In this document: in pieces, positions 8,488 through 18,216 of the stretch
Position numbering within the stretch: position 1 is the stretch's first letter
How the letters are laid out: every line of letters begins with the position of its first letter
Source of the DNA: Lachnospiraceae bacterium Marseille-Q4251
GTDB taxonomy: Bacteria > Bacillota > Clostridia > Lachnospirales > Lachnospiraceae
Reading direction: 5' to 3'
Assembly: GCA_018223435.1 (NCBI GenBank)
Contig: JAGTTO010000001.1
Location: forward strand, 1,798,001 to 1,862,000
DNA length: 64,000 nucleotides
Program-made: the position numbers and the translations under genes
The notes under the pieces: model-generated
Database searches by the model: none
What the model saw: only the letters and a program-made list of their open reading frames with translations
Told to the model about the DNA's origin: nothing

Positions 8488-9144
8488 TTATACTTCTTCG
8501 TACTCTACAACGGTCTGCACCTTATAGCGGTACATGAAAAACCAGCAGATCCGCGCCATAGCCAGAGCGACCACAACATCCAGAATGGTATGCTGTTTCA
8601 GGAACATGGTAGCGGCGATGATGAGCAGGGTCAGTACCCAGGAGGCCCAGCGCACCAGTTTGTTTTTCCGGAGGGAACGGCTCTCCCAGATGGCCGTGCA
8701 GCACATAACAGAATTGAATACATGAAGACTTGGCATCACATTCGTGGGCGTGTCAACCTTGTAAAGCTCCTTTACCAGTTCCGTGAAAATATTGTGCCGT
8801 GCAAAGGTGTAGGGCCTTAAGTTCTGTCCGTTCGGAAAAATGTAGGAGACGATGAGAAACAGCGTCATTCCGATTCCCATGCAGACAGCAAACTGATAAA
8901 ACTCTGTCCGGTTGTCGTTAAATAAAGTAAAGTACGCGGCGGTGAGTCCCACATAAGGGAACCACAGAAGATAGGGAACAATAAAGTATTCACAGAAGGG
9001 GATCTTGTAATCCGCCCGCATCTGCAGCATATGTACCTGAACTCCCGTCCGGTGTTCCAAATAGTTAAAAAAGCACAGATAGAAAATCATGTAAGCAAGC
9101 ACCAGACCTGCGTCTTTCCATCTGGATGAATTCATTTTTCTCAT
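8488..9144 (-). CDS. PAP2-family membrane phosphatase/phosphotransferase
   Basis: An integral membrane protein of about 218 residues with roughly six hydrophobic segments (for example LVLAYMIFYLCFF and VLTLLIIAATMFL). The PAP2 signature blocks are present: MPSLHVFNSVMC and the active-site histidine motif KQHTILDVV. The pattern is closest to the PAP2_3 (inositol phosphorylceramide synthase-like) branch, which acts on lipid phosphates; the substrate is unknown. An earlier in-frame ATG at 9195 lies only 2 bases from the TATAAT box, so it would not be transcribed. I therefore start at the Met in MRKMNSSRW; the next Met, three codons on, is also possible. Confidence 0.8.
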   Translation of the reverse strand: MRKMNSSRWKDAGLVLAYMIFYLCFFNYLEHRTGVQVHMLQMRADYKIPFCEYFIVPYLLWFPYVGLTAAYFTLFNDNRTEFYQFAVCMGIGMTLFLIVSYIFPNGQNLRPYTFARHNIFTELVKELYKVDTPTNVMPSLHVFNSVMCCTAIWESRSLRKNKLVRWASWVLTLLIIAATMFLKQHTILDVVVALAMARICWFFMYRYKVQTVVEYEEV

Positions 9145-9218
9145 AAAAATAAACAACCCCGATTCCTCATACGAAATTTTTTCTCGTTTTCGCATGCATT
9201 ATAGCACCGGGGCTGTTT
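9143..9218 (-). terminator. galT terminator that encloses the PAP2 promoter
   Basis: On the minus strand AAACAGCCCCG and CGGGGTTGTTT form an 11-bp stem (one G-U pair) around a loop of about 46 bases, followed by ATTTTTAT. Read-through from galT would form it. The -10 box of the next gene is inside the loop, so transcripts from that promoter lack the left arm and escape termination. Confidence 0.55.
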
Positions 9219-9227
9219 GAAATTCAA
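9198..9227 (-). promoter_or_regulatory. Promoter of the PAP2 gene
   Basis: TTGAAT (9222-9227) and a perfect TATAAT (9198-9203) are separated by 18 bases on the minus strand. Confidence 0.7.
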
Positions 9228-9286
9228 GACCTTTTCCTTATAATTAAGAAATGTTTGCGATTCTTTCTAATTTCTTTCGTTTTTCC

Positions 9287-10801
9287 TTACAGGGTCTTAA
9301 TAAATCTGCCGAAAGCTTCTCTGCCTTCCGGCGTACACTTGTAAACGCCGGCATCCTCGAGAACGCGGACGAAGACCTTTCCGACCTCTTTTTTCAGGAT
9401 ATCATCGATGTTTTCCTCATTGATGTCCGTGTAATTCGGAAGGAACTCATCCACCCAGTCCGCATGCTTTTCGATATCAGCGTTGGAGCGGATATCCTTC
9501 TTGTTCAGGATGTAATCCTTCAGAAGCTCCATCTCCTTTTTCAGACGGGCCGGAAGGATCGCAAGACCCATTACCTCGATAAGGCCGATGTTCTCCTTCT
9601 TGATGTGATGGCAGTCCTGATGCGGATGGTAAACGCCCAGAGGATATTCCCCGGTCGTGATGTTGTTCCGGAGGGCCAGATCCAGCTCAAAGGTATCGCC
9701 CACTTTTCTGGCAATAGGAGTGATGGTGTTGTGGGGCTCGCCGTCTGTCTCGGCAAAAACAAAGGCAGCCTCATCGGTGTAGCCTCTCCACTTATTCAGG
9801 ATATGCTCTGCCAGGTCGATGAGCCGTGTCTCGTCCTTGCAGCGGATACGGATGACGGACAGAGGCCATTTGACGATGCCTGCCTCCACATCCTCGTAGC
9901 CGGGGATCGTGAAAGTCTGCTCCATGGGCGCTTTTGCCATGGCAAAGGTATTATTTCCGCCCTGATAATGGTCGTGGGTCAGAATCGAACCGCCCACGAT
10001 CGGAAGATCCGCATTGGATCCCAGGAAATAATGGGGGAACAGCTTGATGAAATCGAAGAGCTTCACGAAGGTGGCTCTCTCGATCTTCATGGGCACATGC
10101 TCACCGCAGAAAACAATGCAGTGCTCGTTATAATACACATAGGGAGAATACTGGAAAAACCAGTCTGCCTGATTGATTTTCAGCGGAATGATCCGGTGAT
10201 TCTGTCTGGCCGGATGGTTTACCCGACCCATATATCCCATATTTTCCTTGCAGAGCTGGCACTTGGGATAACTGCTCTGCTTCATCAGTTTGGCAGCTGC
10301 GATCGCCTTGGGATCCTTCTCTGGTTTGGAGAGATTGATGGAAATATCAATATCTCCATACACACTGGGAACAGCCCAGCGAATATCCCGGGCAATACGA
10401 TAGCGGCGGATATAGTCAGAGTCCTGGGCAAACTTATAGTAATAATTTGTGGCCTCTTCCGGAGACTTTTTGTAAAGCTCCCAGAATTTTCCGGAGACCT
10501 GGGACGGTCTCGGCAGAAGACAGTTCATCAGTCTGGTGTCAAAAAGATCACGGTAAACGGTGCTGTTCTCCTTGAGGATTCCTGCCTCTGCCGCATAATC
10601 CAGCAGATTTTTCAGGATATCTTCCAGTTCTTCTGTCCGGACTTCTTTTCCGGTCTTGTCATTTTCCTGGTAATCCTCTTCGCCAAAGACCTCCAAAAGC
10701 TGGTTTCTGGTGTAAATCTCTTCTTCCTCTGAAGTAAGACCCGTTGTCAGTCCATACTGGACCAGCCGGTCGATATTTTCATATAAAACGGTCTTTTCCA
10801 T
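9287..10801 (-). CDS. galT: UDP-glucose--hexose-1-phosphate uridylyltransferase, class II
   Basis: GalT exchanges galactose-1-phosphate with UDP-glucose in the Leloir pathway. At 504 residues it belongs to the Firmicutes-type class II family (about 490-510 residues), which differs from the 350-residue E. coli type. The conserved block GGSILTHDHYQGG near residue 265 holds the active-site histidines, and MGYMGRVNHPARQNH is another family signature. It follows galK by 36 bp, so galKT is one operon under the adjacent AraC regulator. galE is not in this window. Confidence 0.95.
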   Translation of the reverse strand: MEKTVLYENIDRLVQYGLTTGLTSEEEEIYTRNQLLEVFGEEDYQENDKTGKEVRTEELEDILKNLLDYAAEAGILKENSTVYRDLFDTRLMNCLLPRPSQVSGKFWELYKKSPEEATNYYYKFAQDSDYIRRYRIARDIRWAVPSVYGDIDISINLSKPEKDPKAIAAAKLMKQSSYPKCQLCKENMGYMGRVNHPARQNHRIIPLKINQADWFFQYSPYVYYNEHCIVFCGEHVPMKIERATFVKLFDFIKLFPHYFLGSNADLPIVGGSILTHDHYQGGNNTFAMAKAPMEQTFTIPGYEDVEAGIVKWPLSVIRIRCKDETRLIDLAEHILNKWRGYTDEAAFVFAETDGEPHNTITPIARKVGDTFELDLALRNNITTGEYPLGVYHPHQDCHHIKKENIGLIEVMGLAILPARLKKEMELLKDYILNKKDIRSNADIEKHADWVDEFLPNYTDINEENIDDILKKEVGKVFVRVLEDAGVYKCTPEGREAFGRFIKTL

Positions 10802-10837
10802 GGCTATGCGCTTCCCTTCTCTGCTATTTTTACTGTA

Positions 10838-12007
10838 TTACTCCCAGATGCCTGCTCCGTCGCCGATCTCTACTACATAGAAATCTGCCTTGTAGCCGAT
10901 CTTCTCCTCGTAGATTTTTCCTACGTTCTCAATGAAGCTCTTCACAGCGTCCTCTTTTACGATGCTGACGGTGCAGCCGCCGAAGCCAGCTCCGGTCATA
11001 CGGGAACCGATAACGCCGTCCTGTTTCCATGCAGTATCTACCAGAGTATCCAGCTCTTTTCCGGTTACTTCATAGTCATCACGGAGAGATACATGGGAAG
11101 CGTTCATCAGTCTTCCGAACTCAGCCACATCTCCGGCTTTCAGAACCTCTACGGCCCGTTTGGTACGCTGGTTCTCGTAAACGGCATGGCGGGCACGACG
11201 CATACGAACCTCGCTTCCGATGGCGCTCTTGTATTTCTCGAACTCTTCCTCTGTCAGATCGCCCAGAGCCTTGATATCAACGACTTTCTGGAGCTCTGCC
11301 AGAGCTTCCTCGCACTCTGCGCGGCGCTCATTGTATTTGGAATCGCCAAGTCCGCGCTTCTTGTTGCTGCAGGCGATGACGATCTTCATGCCCTCCAGTT
11401 TGATCGGAGCATACTCGTACTCGAGGTTGCTGGTGTCAAGATAGATGGCGTTGTCTTTTTTACCCATGGAAATGGCGAACTGATCCATGATACCGCAGTT
11501 GACACCGTTGAAATTATTCTCTGCGAACTGGCCGTAAAGCGCGATGTCAATGTTGGAAACGCCTTCCACTCCATACATGTCACGCAGAGCCACAGCGGTC
11601 AGCATATGTACGGAAGATGAGGAAGAAAGACCGGAAGCGTCGGGAATGGTTCCGTAGATCAGCATATCGAAACCGGTATCGATGGGATGGCCTTTTTCAC
11701 CGAAGGTCCATACCATACCTACCGGATAGTTGCTCCAGCCAGCTTCTTTTCTCGGTTTCAGCTCGTCCAGAGAGCCGGTCAGAACGCCTGCCTTCGGGAA
11801 ATTGACAGAGTAGAAACGCATGGTGCGGTCGGTTCTCTTGCGGAAAACGCCAAAGGTTCCGATGGTCAGAGCGCAGGGAAATACATGGCCGCCGTTGTAA
11901 TCGGTATGCTCACCGATCAGGTTTACACGACCCGGTGCAAAATAGGTTTTCAGCTCTCCGCCTTCTCCATAAATCTCATTAAACTTCTGGATCAGTTCCT
12001 GTTTCAT
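10838..12007 (-). CDS. galK: Galactokinase
   Basis: GalK phosphorylates galactose at C1 in the cytoplasm. The GHMP kinase signatures are all present: GRVNLIGEHTDYNGGHVFP near residue 25, the glycine/serine-rich ATP loop ASGLSSSSSVHML near residue 125, and GAGFGGCTVSIV near residue 340. I start at the ATG of MKQELIQKF because GGAGG is placed 8 bases before it; this gives 389 residues, typical of GalK. An upstream in-frame ATG overlaps that ribosome site. galT follows directly. Confidence 0.95.
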   Translation of the reverse strand: MKQELIQKFNEIYGEGGELKTYFAPGRVNLIGEHTDYNGGHVFPCALTIGTFGVFRKRTDRTMRFYSVNFPKAGVLTGSLDELKPRKEAGWSNYPVGMVWTFGEKGHPIDTGFDMLIYGTIPDASGLSSSSSVHMLTAVALRDMYGVEGVSNIDIALYGQFAENNFNGVNCGIMDQFAISMGKKDNAIYLDTSNLEYEYAPIKLEGMKIVIACSNKKRGLGDSKYNERRAECEEALAELQKVVDIKALGDLTEEEFEKYKSAIGSEVRMRRARHAVYENQRTKRAVEVLKAGDVAEFGRLMNASHVSLRDDYEVTGKELDTLVDTAWKQDGVIGSRMTGAGFGGCTVSIVKEDAVKSFIENVGKIYEEKIGYKADFYVVEIGDGAGIWE

Positions 12008-12132
12008 TTTTAATCCCTCCATTGATATCGTTTAATCTGGTATATAGCACAGGTGAAATCACTTCTCCTGAATACCTGCTTATTTAACCTTCTTTATTGT
12101 ACCAACTTATTACCATTCTTACCAGTCCCATT

Positions 12133-13017
12133 TTACCTTTTTTCTCCCCGTTTCCGGTATTCCAGAGGCGTCATCCGGAACTTCTTTTTAAAGAGCCGGT
12201 TAAAATAGGACACATTAGAAAAACCCACGTCCATGGCCACAGTCAGCACGTCCTCCTGTCCCTCTGCCAGAGCCCGTGCCGCGAGAGTCAGCCGGTAATC
12301 GTTCAGATAGCTGACGAAGGGCACACCCATATGATTTTTGAAAAATTTCATGAAATGCGACTCGCTGAAACCGGAAAATTCCGCCATCTCTTTGATGCTT
12401 AAGGGCTTTCCGTAATCGACTTCGATTCTCCTGAGAATGCGTTTCATTTTATCCAGGGATTTTTCCCTGCCCTCCTCAGCCAGAGTCGGCTCCACCCGGG
12501 AAAACATAAGGAAAAAGAACTGGAAGAGCCAGCCCTTCACCGCCAGAGGATAGCCCCTGGGGCGCTGCTCTGAGAGCTCGTCCATTTTTCGGATGCACTC
12601 CAGCATCTCTTCATGATAAAGAGCGGAACCATCGATCCAGGCAGGATAGAGGAGCTTCCCGTCCCGGTAGGGCTCCAGAAATTTCGGCCCGCAGACATCG
12701 CCCTCTTTTGGAAGGAGCATTTCCAGCCGGAAAATGATATTTTCATACTCCATCCGCTCCTGCTGATACTGACGAATGCCGTGAAGCTGGCCCGGAAGAA
12801 CAATAACCGCCTGTCCCGCTTCCAAAAGCCTGCTCTCCCGGTCCAGCGTCACAAGGCCCCGGCCCTTTTTCACAACGATGAGCTCCATCTCCTCATGCCA
12901 GTGTACCGGAACACTGGAAAAATCAAGAGGAATCGAGCATAAATAGGTATTATATGGGAACGCTACTTCTGTATGCTTCTTGTCTTCCCTGAAAGTTTCG
13001 TATTCAAAATCCCGCAT
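12133..13017 (-). CDS. AraC-family regulator of the galactose genes (probable)
   Basis: This 294-residue protein has an N-terminal cupin-like sugar-sensing domain (VPVHWHEEMELIVV, residues about 30-150) and a C-terminal double helix-turn-helix of AraC type. The first HTH is LSIKEMAEFSGFSESHFMKF and the second lies in VAMDVGFSNVSYFNRLFKK. I place the start at the ATG of MRDFEYETF, which has GGGAGAGG; a longer reading frame runs through the promoter. It is 126 bp upstream of galK on the same strand, which makes galactose control the simplest hypothesis. The inducer is not known from sequence. Confidence 0.85.
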   Translation of the reverse strand: MRDFEYETFREDKKHTEVAFPYNTYLCSIPLDFSSVPVHWHEEMELIVVKKGRGLVTLDRESRLLEAGQAVIVLPGQLHGIRQYQQERMEYENIIFRLEMLLPKEGDVCGPKFLEPYRDGKLLYPAWIDGSALYHEEMLECIRKMDELSEQRPRGYPLAVKGWLFQFFFLMFSRVEPTLAEEGREKSLDKMKRILRRIEVDYGKPLSIKEMAEFSGFSESHFMKFFKNHMGVPFVSYLNDYRLTLAARALAEGQEDVLTVAMDVGFSNVSYFNRLFKKKFRMTPLEYRKRGEKR

Positions 13018-13037
13018 ATACACCTCTCCCGTTTGAC

Positions 13038-13078
13038 TATTTGATAGGATTGTACTATATTTGAATAGGATATCGCAA
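13038..13078 (-). promoter_or_regulatory. AraC-gene promoter with direct repeats
   Basis: On the minus strand TTGCGA (13073-13078) and TACAAT (13049-13054) have an 18-base spacer. Two near-identical copies of ATCCTATTCAAATA and ATCCTATCAAATA lie 21 bp apart, two helical turns, over the promoter. This is the usual arrangement for AraC-type autoregulation. The divergent glgP promoter, with a TATAAT at 13100-13105, is close enough to be co-regulated. Confidence 0.6.
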
Positions 13079-13164
13079 GACTTTTCCGGGTGGAACAGAT
13101 ATAATAGAGCCATCCGTAGAACGGCAGCGCCCTGCCGGAATCTGAAAAAGTAGGAGGAATCATC

Positions 13165-15423
13165 ATGCAGTTGAAAAAATTTATCGAGACAACCTGTAAT
13201 AAACCGATTTCCGAATGTTCCAACCAGGAGCTCTACCTGGCGCTTTTAAGCTACACCAAAGAACAGATCAAAGAAAAAGAGACACCCTGTAACGACAAAA
13301 AGAAACTCTACTATATTTCCGCCGAGTTCCTGATCGGCAAACTTCTTTCCAATAACCTCATCAACCTTGGAATCTACGATGAAGTGGCTCTCCTGCTGAA
13401 GGGCAACGGAAAGAGCCTGGCTGAGATCGAGGAAGCCGAGCCGGAACCCTCCCTTGGAAACGGGGGCTTAGGACGACTGGCAGCCTGCTTCCTGGATTCT
13501 ATCGCTACTCTTGGTCTTCCGGGAGACGGCGTGGGCCTGAACTATCATCTCGGCCTTTTCAAGCAGGTATTTAAGGATCATCTCCAGAACGAGACCCCGA
13601 ACCCCTGGATTGAGAAAGAGAGCTGGCTTCACAAGACCGACACCACCTACCGCATTGCCTTTGGTGACACCACCGTTACCTCCCGCCTCTACGACATCGA
13701 TGTGATCGGCTACAACAACCGCGTCAACAAGCTTCACCTTTTCGATGTGGAGTCCGTAGACGAGTCCATCGTCCGCGACGGCATCTCCTTTAATAAAGAA
13801 GACATCGCCAAAAACCTGACCCTCTTCCTCTATCCCGATGACAGCGACGAGGATGGCCGTCTGCTCCGTATTTACCAGCAGTACTTCATGGTCAGCAACG
13901 GTGCCCGTCTGATCCTTGATGAGTGTATTGCCCGCGGAAGCAATCTTCATGACCTTCCGGACTATGCCGTAATCCAGATCAACGATACCCACCCGACCAT
14001 GGTCATTCCGGAGCTGATCCGTCTTCTCATGATCAAGGGCATCACCTTCCATGAGGCAATGGATATCGTGACCCGCACCTGCGCTTACACCAACCACACA
14101 ATCCTGGCTGAGGCTCTGGAGAAATGGCCGATGAAATATCTGGAAAAAGTCGTTCCCCAGCTCACCCCGATCATCTATGCACTGGATGATATGGTACGCC
14201 GGAACTACTCCGATGAGTCCGTTTACATCATCGACAAAAACAACCTCGTACACATGGCTCACATTGATATCCATTACGGCTTCAGCATCAACGGCGTAGC
14301 CCGCCTCCATACGGAGATCCTGGAAAACAATGAGCTGAACAACTTCTATAAGATCTATCCGGAGAAATTCAACAACAAGACAAACGGCATCACCTTCCGC
14401 CGCTGGCTCCTGCACTGTGACCATGATCTGACGAAATTCATCACAAGCCTGATCGGCGAAGGCTACAAGACCGATGCCACCGAGCTTGAGAAACTACTGA
14501 AATTCAAGGATGACAAGAAGGTTTTAAGCGAGCTTCTGAAGATCAAACAGGCCAACAAGAAAGTCCTGAAAGACTACATCCTGACCACTGAGGGCATCGA
14601 GATCGACGACAACTCCATCTACGATATCCAGATTAAACGTCTGCACGAGTACAAACGTCAGCAGCTGAACGTGCTCTACCTGATCCACAAATATCTGGAG
14701 ATCAAAGCCGGCAAGCTTCCGAAACGCCCCATCACCGCTATTTTCGGTGCAAAGGCCGCTCCCGCTTACATCATCGCAAAGGATATCATTCATGCCATCC
14801 TCTGCCTGCAGGATATCATCGACAAAGATCCCGTTGCCAGCAAGTTCCTCCATGTGGTTATGGTCGAGAACTACAACGTATCCAAGGCTGAGAAACTGAT
14901 CCCGGCCTGCGATATCTCCGAGCAGATCTCCCTGGCATCCAAAGAGGCCAGCGGAACCGGAAACATGAAGTTCATGCTGAACGGAGCCATTACCCTGGGA
15001 ACCATGGACGGAGCCAACGTGGAGATCCACGACCTGGTAGGCGACGACAACATCTACATCTTCGGCGAATCCAGTGAGGAAGTCATCGAGCACTATGCAA
15101 AAGCCGATTACGTTTCCAAAGATTTCTACGAGGCTGATCCGGAGCTGAAAGCAGCTGTGGACTTCCTGGTAGGCGAGGAAATGCTGGCAATTGGCTCTGA
15201 GGAGCACCTGACCCGCCTTTATAACGAACTTCTGAATAAAGACTGGTTCATGACCTTCCTTGACTTCAAGTCCTATGTAAAGACCAAGGATCAGGCTTTC
15301 AAGGACTACGAGGACCGCACCGCCTGGGCCAAGAAGATGCTCGTAAACATCGCCAAAGCCGGTTTCTTCTCATCCGACCGTACCATCGCAGAGTACAACC
15401 GCGATATCTGGCATCTGAAATAA
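13165..15423 (+). CDS. glgP: Glycogen/maltodextrin alpha-glucan phosphorylase
   Basis: This GT35 enzyme releases glucose-1-phosphate from alpha-1,4-glucans. The PLP-lysine region [17 protein letters not shown] and [12 protein letters not shown] are canonical, as are [17 protein letters not shown] and [14 protein letters not shown]. At 752 residues it is slightly shorter than the E. coli enzymes (about 800) and typical of Clostridia. The ATG has AGGAGGAA 6-7 bases upstream. It is monocistronic, divergent from the AraC regulator, and ends in a strong terminator. Glycogen and maltodextrin phosphorylases cannot be separated by sequence inspection alone. Confidence 0.94.
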   Translation: MQLKKFIETTCNKPISECSNQELYLALLSYTKEQIKEKETPCNDKKKLYYISAEFLIGKLLSNNLINLGIYDEVALLLKGNGKSLAEIEEAEPEPSLGNGGLGRLAACFLDSIATLGLPGDGVGLNYHLGLFKQVFKDHLQNETPNPWIEKESWLHKTDTTYRIAFGDTTVTSRLYDIDVIGYNNRVNKLHLFDVESVDESIVRDGISFNKEDIAKNLTLFLYPDDSDEDGRLLRIYQQYFMVSNGARLILDECIARGSNLHDLPDYAVIQINDTHPTMVIPELIRLLMIKGITFHEAMDIVTRTCAYTNHTILAEALEKWPMKYLEKVVPQLTPIIYALDDMVRRNYSDESVYIIDKNNLVHMAHIDIHYGFSINGVARLHTEILENNELNNFYKIYPEKFNNKTNGITFRRWLLHCDHDLTKFITSLIGEGYKTDATELEKLLKFKDDKKVLSELLKIKQANKKVLKDYILTTEGIEIDDNSIYDIQIKRLHEYKRQQLNVLYLIHKYLEIKAGKLPKRPITAIFGAKAAPAYIIAKDIIHAILCLQDIIDKDPVASKFLHVVMVENYNVSKAEKLIPACDISEQISLASKEASGTGNMKFMLNGAITLGTMDGANVEIHDLVGDDNIYIFGESSEEVIEHYAKADYVSKDFYEADPELKAAVDFLVGEEMLAIGSEEHLTRLYNELLNKDWFMTFLDFKSYVKTKDQAFKDYEDRTAWAKKMLVNIAKAGFFSSDRTIAEYNRDIWHLK

Positions 15424-15440
15424 AGCAAATATTTTCTTAC

Positions 15441-15474
15441 AAAAAAGACCACCGCTTTCGCGGTGGCCTTTTTC
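15441..15474. terminator. Bidirectional terminator between glgP and the adhesin
   Basis: AAAAAGACCACCGC-TTTC-GCGGTGGCCTTTTT is a compact perfect-stem hairpin with A and T runs on both sides. It can end both converging genes. Confidence 0.92.
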
Positions 15475-15489
15475 ATTTCTCAGAACAAT

Positions 15490-18216
15490 TTATCTCTGTT
15501 CTTTTTTCTTACGTCTTCTGACACCATAACCGGTTCCGACAAGGGCTGCTATCATCATGAGAGTCAGGTAGAAGGCGATGTTTGTATCGTCTCCTGTCTT
15601 CGGCGTTGTTGTCGTGGTGGTGGTGGTCGTCGTAGTCGTACGGTTCGTCGTACTTGTCGTCGGCTGTGTAACCGGCTCTGTATCCGGCTCTTTTGCCTTG
15701 GAGTTCGTTATCGTTCTCTCCACAGCTGTGCTGTCAGAGGAAATCTTACAATAACTTGCATCCAGAGTTACCGTATACCCGAAGTCGCTGTCAACCGGCA
15801 CGCCATCTTCGTCTGTCTCTGCCAGATAATACTCGCCGTAAGGCAGTCTGTCGAAGACGACGGTTCCGCTGGACTCATCATTGAGCTCCAGTTTCTGAAT
15901 ATCTGCACTTGCCATGATGGTATGAGCCGCATCGGTGAACAGTGCAAAGTAGAAGGTATCAGTTACGTTTCCGGGCTCGCTTCCGATCAGAACCTGTTTG
16001 TTTACCGTGATCTTACCATCGTTGTAGGGATTCTCCGGCAGATTTCCGTTTACATAGTTGATGATCATGCTCTTGCCCATCTGACTCTTCGGAGTCAGGC
16101 TTACCTTTCCATCCAGGATTTCATTGGAATCGATCACGAAGGATTCGCTGATCGGATTACCAAATTCATCGGTCTCTGCCACATAATAGGTGCCATACTC
16201 CAGATTTGTGAAGATCGTGGAGGTGGTGTAGGACTGCTGTACCCGCAGTGCCTTTACGCTGCTGACACGCTGTGTGCATGCCTCATCGGCAAACAGAGCG
16301 GTGTAGAAGGTGTAATCATCGATCGTCTTATACTGGTCTTTATATTTTACCAGTTTCTGAACGATGACGGAAGCATCACCGGATGCTACCTTATCGTCCA
16401 TGACGATCTTCTGGATCTCATTGTTGCTGTTTACGGTAAAGGTAATATCCTTTGCCAGGCTGTATCCGGACGGTGCGGAAATCTCGGTCAGGGTGTAAGT
16501 TGCACCTGCGATCAGTTTTCCTTCAAATACCTTGGGCTCTCCGGTGGAGATCCAGTTCAGGATAATCTCTCCGGAAGCATCCTTCAGTGCCAGATGAGCT
16601 CCTGCAAGCTCTTTGTTGTTCGTTACATCCATCTTGGAGATCTGAACTCTGGTCACATCATCCTTCATGACAACCTTTGTTGTTGTTCCGTCTGTGTTTA
16701 CAGTAAAGGTCACATCCTCAGCGAGGGCATATCCATCAGGTGCTGCGGTCTCTCTTAAGGTATAAGTTCCTGCCGGAAGTCCTTTGATGACTTTTGCGGT
16801 CACATCGGAAATCCAGGACAGCTGCTCACCGTAAACGGTCTTCGCGATCTCGCCCTTCTCATCAAGAATCTGAAGAGTTGCTCCCGGCAGCTCTCTGGTC
16901 TCATTGGTAAGAGCAACCTTGCTGACAGTCACATCAGTAGGCGCATCTTTCATGACAACTTTGTTCTCAACGGTCAGGTCATCGCTTATCGTAAATTTCA
17001 CATCTGCTGCTACTGCAAAACCTGTCGGAGCTTTGGTCTCGCGGAGGATATACTCTCCGGCAGGCAGGCCCTTGATCTGTTTTGCGGTTTCTGCGGAAGT
17101 CCATTTCAGTTCTTCACCAAAGATGGTCTTCACAACTTCTTTGCCTTCTGTATCCATGATCTGAAGCTCGGCTCCAGGAAGCTCTTTCTCTGCATTGGTG
17201 ATATCCACCTTGCTGATCATTGCCTCGATGGCTGCATCCTTCATGGTTACGGTTTCTGCTGCTTTCAGCTCATCGGTAATGGTAAATTTCACATCCTTCG
17301 CGATGCTGTATCCAGCCGGTGCGATGGTCTCTCTTAAGGTGTACTCGCCAGCCGGCAGTCCCTTGATGATCTTAGCCTCGTTTCCGGATACCCATTTCAG
17401 CGCTTCGCCGTAAACGGTCTTCACGATCTCGTTTCCATACTTATCCATTACCTGAAGGGTTGCTCCCGGAAGCTCTTTCTCTGCGTTGGTGATATCCACT
17501 TTGCTGATATTTACTTCGGTTGCCTGATCCTTCATGACTGCTTTGTTTGTTACCTTGCTGTCATTGCTTACGGTAAAGGCTACATCTTTTGCAATGGTAT
17601 AACCGCTCGGTGCTGCGATCTCACGGAGAATGTAATCTCCTGCGGGCAGGCCCTTGATCTCTTTTGCTTTCTCACCGGAAGTCCACTGCAGTTCCTCACC
17701 GTAAACGGTAGCTGCGATCACTTCACTGGTCGTTCCATCCTCTGCGGTCACTTTCTTCAGAATCTGAAGAGTTGCTCCCGGCAGTTCTTTGTCGGCTGTG
17801 GTGATGTCCACTTTACTGATGGATGTCACGATCGGCGCATCCTTCATCACTACCGTTTCTGCTGCTTTCAGTTCATCAGTAATGGTAAATTCTACATCGG
17901 CTGCTACTGTGTAACCATCCGGTGCTGCAGTCTCGCGGAGGATATAGGTTCCGGCAGGCAGGCCCTTAATGGTCTTCGGTGTTTCACCGGATACCCACTC
18001 CAGCTTCTCGCCATAGATCGTGGTAACTACTTCTTCTGTCCCGGTTTCTTCTCCGTCATCAGTAACTGCGGCCGCTTTTTTCAGGACCTGAAGGGTTGCT
18101 CCCGGCAGTTCCTTGTCTGTTGTGATATCGGTCTTGCTGATGTTTACCTCGATCGGTGCGTTCTCCATCACTACCGTTTCTGCTGCTTTCAGCTCATCGG
18201 TAACGGTAAATTTCAC
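15490..18216 (-). CDS. Giant adhesin, C-terminal part after a frameshift (Cna_B repeats, sortase tail)
   Basis: This is the 3' part of the adhesin, in another frame from the upstream 3,848-residue part. The frame is open up to the A5 run at 18326-18330; 18216 is only its first ATG, which lacks a convincing ribosome site. It encodes six Cna_B/SpaA domains, each with ISK.D, ELPGATLQ and LRET.AP.GY. Two related domains with YYVAETDE/YYLAETDE follow, then a Thr-rich stalk. The end has a sortase-type motif TPKTGD, a membrane segment and RRRKKK. Cna_B domains form internal Lys-Asn/Asp isopeptide bonds. Without a frame correction this anchor is lost from the main product. Confidence 0.85.
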   Translation of the reverse strand: MKFTVTDELKAAETVVMENAPIEVNISKTDITTDKELPGATLQVLKKAAAVTDDGEETGTEEVVTTIYGEKLEWVSGETPKTIKGLPAGTYILRETAAPDGYTVAADVEFTITDELKAAETVVMKDAPIVTSISKVDITTADKELPGATLQILKKVTAEDGTTSEVIAATVYGEELQWTSGEKAKEIKGLPAGDYILREIAAPSGYTIAKDVAFTVSNDSKVTNKAVMKDQATEVNISKVDITNAEKELPGATLQVMDKYGNEIVKTVYGEALKWVSGNEAKIIKGLPAGEYTLRETIAPAGYSIAKDVKFTITDELKAAETVTMKDAAIEAMISKVDITNAEKELPGAELQIMDTEGKEVVKTIFGEELKWTSAETAKQIKGLPAGEYILRETKAPTGFAVAADVKFTISDDLTVENKVVMKDAPTDVTVSKVALTNETRELPGATLQILDEKGEIAKTVYGEQLSWISDVTAKVIKGLPAGTYTLRETAAPDGYALAEDVTFTVNTDGTTTKVVMKDDVTRVQISKMDVTNNKELAGAHLALKDASGEIILNWISTGEPKVFEGKLIAGATYTLTEISAPSGYSLAKDITFTVNSNNEIQKIVMDDKVASGDASVIVQKLVKYKDQYKTIDDYTFYTALFADEACTQRVSSVKALRVQQSYTTSTIFTNLEYGTYYVAETDEFGNPISESFVIDSNEILDGKVSLTPKSQMGKSMIINYVNGNLPENPYNDGKITVNKQVLIGSEPGNVTDTFYFALFTDAAHTIMASADIQKLELNDESSGTVVFDRLPYGEYYLAETDEDGVPVDSDFGYTVTLDASYCKISSDSTAVERTITNSKAKEPDTEPVTQPTTSTTNRTTTTTTTTTTTTPKTGDDTNIAFYLTLMMIAALVGTGYGVRRRKKKEQR

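Noticed and set aside
9145..9195. Upstream start for the PAP2 protein at 9195
   Set aside because: That ATG sits 2 bases from the TATAAT box and would not be in the transcript.
9251..10732. Long open frame on the plus strand opposite galT (493 codons)
   Set aside because: It is fully antisense to galT, which has clear family motifs, and its product has no recognisable domain.
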